From an uncultured Bacteroidota bacterium (GTDB taxonomy: Bacteria; Bacteroidota; Bacteroidia; Bacteroidales; VadinHA17): DNA of 5,853 nucleotides. The translations under genes were made by a program, and so were the position numbers. The stretch covers positions 1-5,853 of the forward strand of contig CAIPJU010000350.1 in the NCBI GenBank assembly GCA_903865465.1, written 5' to 3'. The notes beneath the pieces are model-generated. The model searched no databases and had not been told where the DNA came from. It saw only the letters and a program-made list of their open reading frames with translations. Positions 4,910 to 5,853 of the stretch are shown piece by piece. The number at the start of each line of letters is the position of its first letter. Within the stretch, counting starts at the first letter, position 1.

Positions 4910-4926
4910 GCTGATAATTTATCAGC
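4910..4926. promoter_or_regulatory. 17-bp palindrome GCTGATAA-T-TTATCAGC, candidate operator
   Basis: GCTGATAATTTATCAGC is two perfect 8-bp half-sites around one base. A related, shorter palindrome CTGATTTATCAG lies at 5012-5023; the two share ATTTATCAGC exactly. An AT-rich stretch with TATATATTTA lies between the site and the mrp side and could be a promoter. The spacing does not fit the FNR/CRP type (TTGAT-N4-ATCAA). The site also falls inside the weak 52-residue ORF at 4816-4974, whose reality would weaken an operator role. Confidence 0.35.
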
Positions 4927-4974
4927 ATAATCTGAGTACTGGTGGTTTCTATGGCTTTCCAATATCTTCTTCAT

Positions 4975-5173
4975 AACTACCTTAAATTATTTTCACGATC
5001 ATACACTATTCCTGATTTATCAGCTAAAGGCTCATATGCGGCCTGGTGTCTCCGGTTTCGTCAAATATCTTTTCAGTGTCACCAAGGGATTACTGCGAAA
5101 TGGTGCCTGATGTTCCATTTGAGTTCTTGTTATGGCCCGGTCCCAGACGGACCAGCATCGATATCTTAACTAA
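4975..5173 (-). other. Gap between DUF89 and mrp: no intact gene, possible degraded remnant
   Basis: No intact reading frame is convincing here on either strand. At 5133-5165 (minus) one frame reads DIDAGPSGTGP before a stop, and a shifted frame continues AITRTQMEHQ. This faintly recalls the (D)GTGPxGxGPxTGRxMG start of DUF5320 proteins, which I remember occurring beside NifX-like and Mrp genes. Further pieces in alternating frames (for example SLGDTEKIFDETGD) suggest, but do not prove, an old gene broken by frameshifts. GGTCC/GGACC (5139-5143, 5149-5153) form a small hairpin with no T-run. Confidence 0.2.
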
Positions 5174-5853
5174 CTATATTAAAGCATTATAAACAACCAG
5201 GCTATTCTTCTTTACCTTAAGAAATTCTGAAATAACATCACATTTCGCCATTAACAGGAAGAAAATTCGTTTGTCATTCAGAGGAAGAAGTCCTTCGAGA
5301 TTACCCTGACCTTTTGAAATGATCAGATCAGCTTCTTTGAAGTGTTGCTGAAACGATTCCCCCGATTTATTAACTATCGTTGAGGGTGCATCATATTCAC
5401 TGGAAATTACATTTACTACTCTTGTCATTCCAGTATAAACAGCATCTTCCATAGTTGCATCATTGATCACAGGCCCACCTCTGACAACATAAGTAAGATT
5501 TGAATGTTTCAGTGTTTCAATGAAAAGCCTGTCGAAAACAATCTCCCCGGCATTATCTCCAAGATATAGGACCGACCTTGCATTTTGCAAAGCCTCTTTT
5601 AACTGTAGGGAATGATCAATGGCAAATTCGGAAGCCAGAGCTGTCTCAAGAGTCATGATGATGTTGAAGTTGTCATTTACGGCAAAATCGATAATGTTTC
5701 CGGCAATAGCTATCCTAAGTGAGGTTCCAAAAGGGTCCGGAGATTGGTTAATATGCTTTTCACCTTCGGAATAAAGGCTCAGCGCCAGATCATTATTGAC
5801 TTTTTTTTCTTTTATGTAAGGGTCGGGATTATTGGTAAAACGTCTCAAAGTCG
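5174..5853 (-). CDS. DUF89/ARMT1-family damage-control phosphatase-like protein (N-terminus cut by window edge)
   Basis: The frame is open to the right edge, so the true start lies outside. The visible 226 residues begin near the family's DPY-x-x-x-K-x-x-N motif (NPDPYIKEKKVNNDLAL). In order they show AIAGNIIDFAV, YLGDNAGEIVFDRLF with the metal-binding D-N and the GE pair, VVRGGPVINDATMEDA, ADLIISKGQGNLEGL, and the terminal FFLLMAKCDVISEFL. These are the DUF89 (PF01937) signatures. Stand-alone prokaryotic members are usually about 280-290 residues, so some 60 N-terminal residues are missing only because of the window. The family are metal-dependent phosphatases proposed to hydrolyse damaged or harmful phospho-metabolites; the substrate here is unknown. 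It is upstream of mrp on the same strand, but 455 bp away, so probably a separate unit. Confidence 0.9.
   Translation of the reverse strand, partial: TLRRFTNNPDPYIKEKKVNNDLALSLYSEGEKHINQSPDPFGTSLRIAIAGNIIDFAVNDNFNIIMTLETALASEFAIDHSLQLKEALQNARSVLYLGDNAGEIVFDRLFIETLKHSNLTYVVRGGPVINDATMEDAVYTGMTRVVNVISSEYDAPSTIVNKSGESFQQHFKEADLIISKGQGNLEGLLPLNDKRIFFLLMAKCDVISEFLKVKKNSLVVYNALI

Noticed and set aside
4910..4926. Reading the 17-bp palindrome as an FNR/CRP site
   Set aside because: Half-site spacing is five bases (CTGAT-N5-ATCAG), not the four of FNR/CRP boxes, and the neighbouring site has a spacing of two.
4942..5169. Plus-strand ORF of 75 codons in the mrp-DUF89 gap
   Set aside because: Unusual composition (many Cys, Ser, Trp), no domain, opposite to all neighbours; more likely chance or the antisense of a degraded gene.

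Overview
The window looks like chromosomal DNA from an anaerobic member of the Bacteroidota, probably Bacteroidales or a relative. The base composition is AT-rich. Start codons follow A/T-rich leaders with no clear Shine-Dalgarno sequence. The Mrp ATPase has WFTPEQ where most bacterial relatives have CxxC, and the ferritin-like protein resembles the DPS-like (thioferritin) type known from Bacteroides fragilis. Placement is inference; no rRNA or other marker is present.

Layout, left to right. Positions 1-77 (+) are the last codons of a probable thioredoxin. Positions 170-373 (+) encode a small DUF2892 (YgaP-like) membrane protein, closed by a clear hairpin terminator. From 615 to the right edge every convincing gene is on the minus strand. 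Listed by increasing coordinate (so the last is transcribed first), they are: a NifX/NifB-type cluster-binding protein with a His/Cys tail (615-1004); a 140-bp MITE-like element with terminal inverted repeats and a 7-bp target duplication (1014-1167); a DUF134 regulator with an added C-terminal zinc-ribbon-like segment (1188-1592); a small membrane protein with four clustered cysteines whose end overlaps the DUF134 start (1576-1821, or 1860); a DsrE-like lipoprotein (1954-2412); a Prx6-type peroxiredoxin (2440-3144); a DPS-like ferritin (3232-3732); an Mrp/NBP35 ATPase without any cysteine (3909-4718); and the C-terminal part of a DUF89 phosphatase (5174 to the right edge).

The two long gaps are 374-614 and 4719-5173. 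The first holds two terminator-like hairpins and a 12-bp palindrome, with no gene seen. The second holds two short overlapping candidate ORFs, a 17-bp palindrome, and a possible remnant of a Gly-Pro-rich DUF5320-like gene.

Taken together, the genes point to handling of iron, sulfur and oxidants in an anaerobe: peroxide removal (Prx, DPS-like ferritin), thiol and sulfur relay (thioredoxin, DsrE-like lipoprotein, DUF2892), and metal-cluster binding or assembly (NifX-like, Mrp, DUF134). Each family is known; the linked function is inference. The best-supported unusual feature is the MITE-like insertion that fills the gap between the DUF134 and NifX-like genes. Less certain but worth checking are the Cys-cluster membrane protein, the cysteine-free Mrp, and the 36-residue Cys-containing ORF upstream of mrp.
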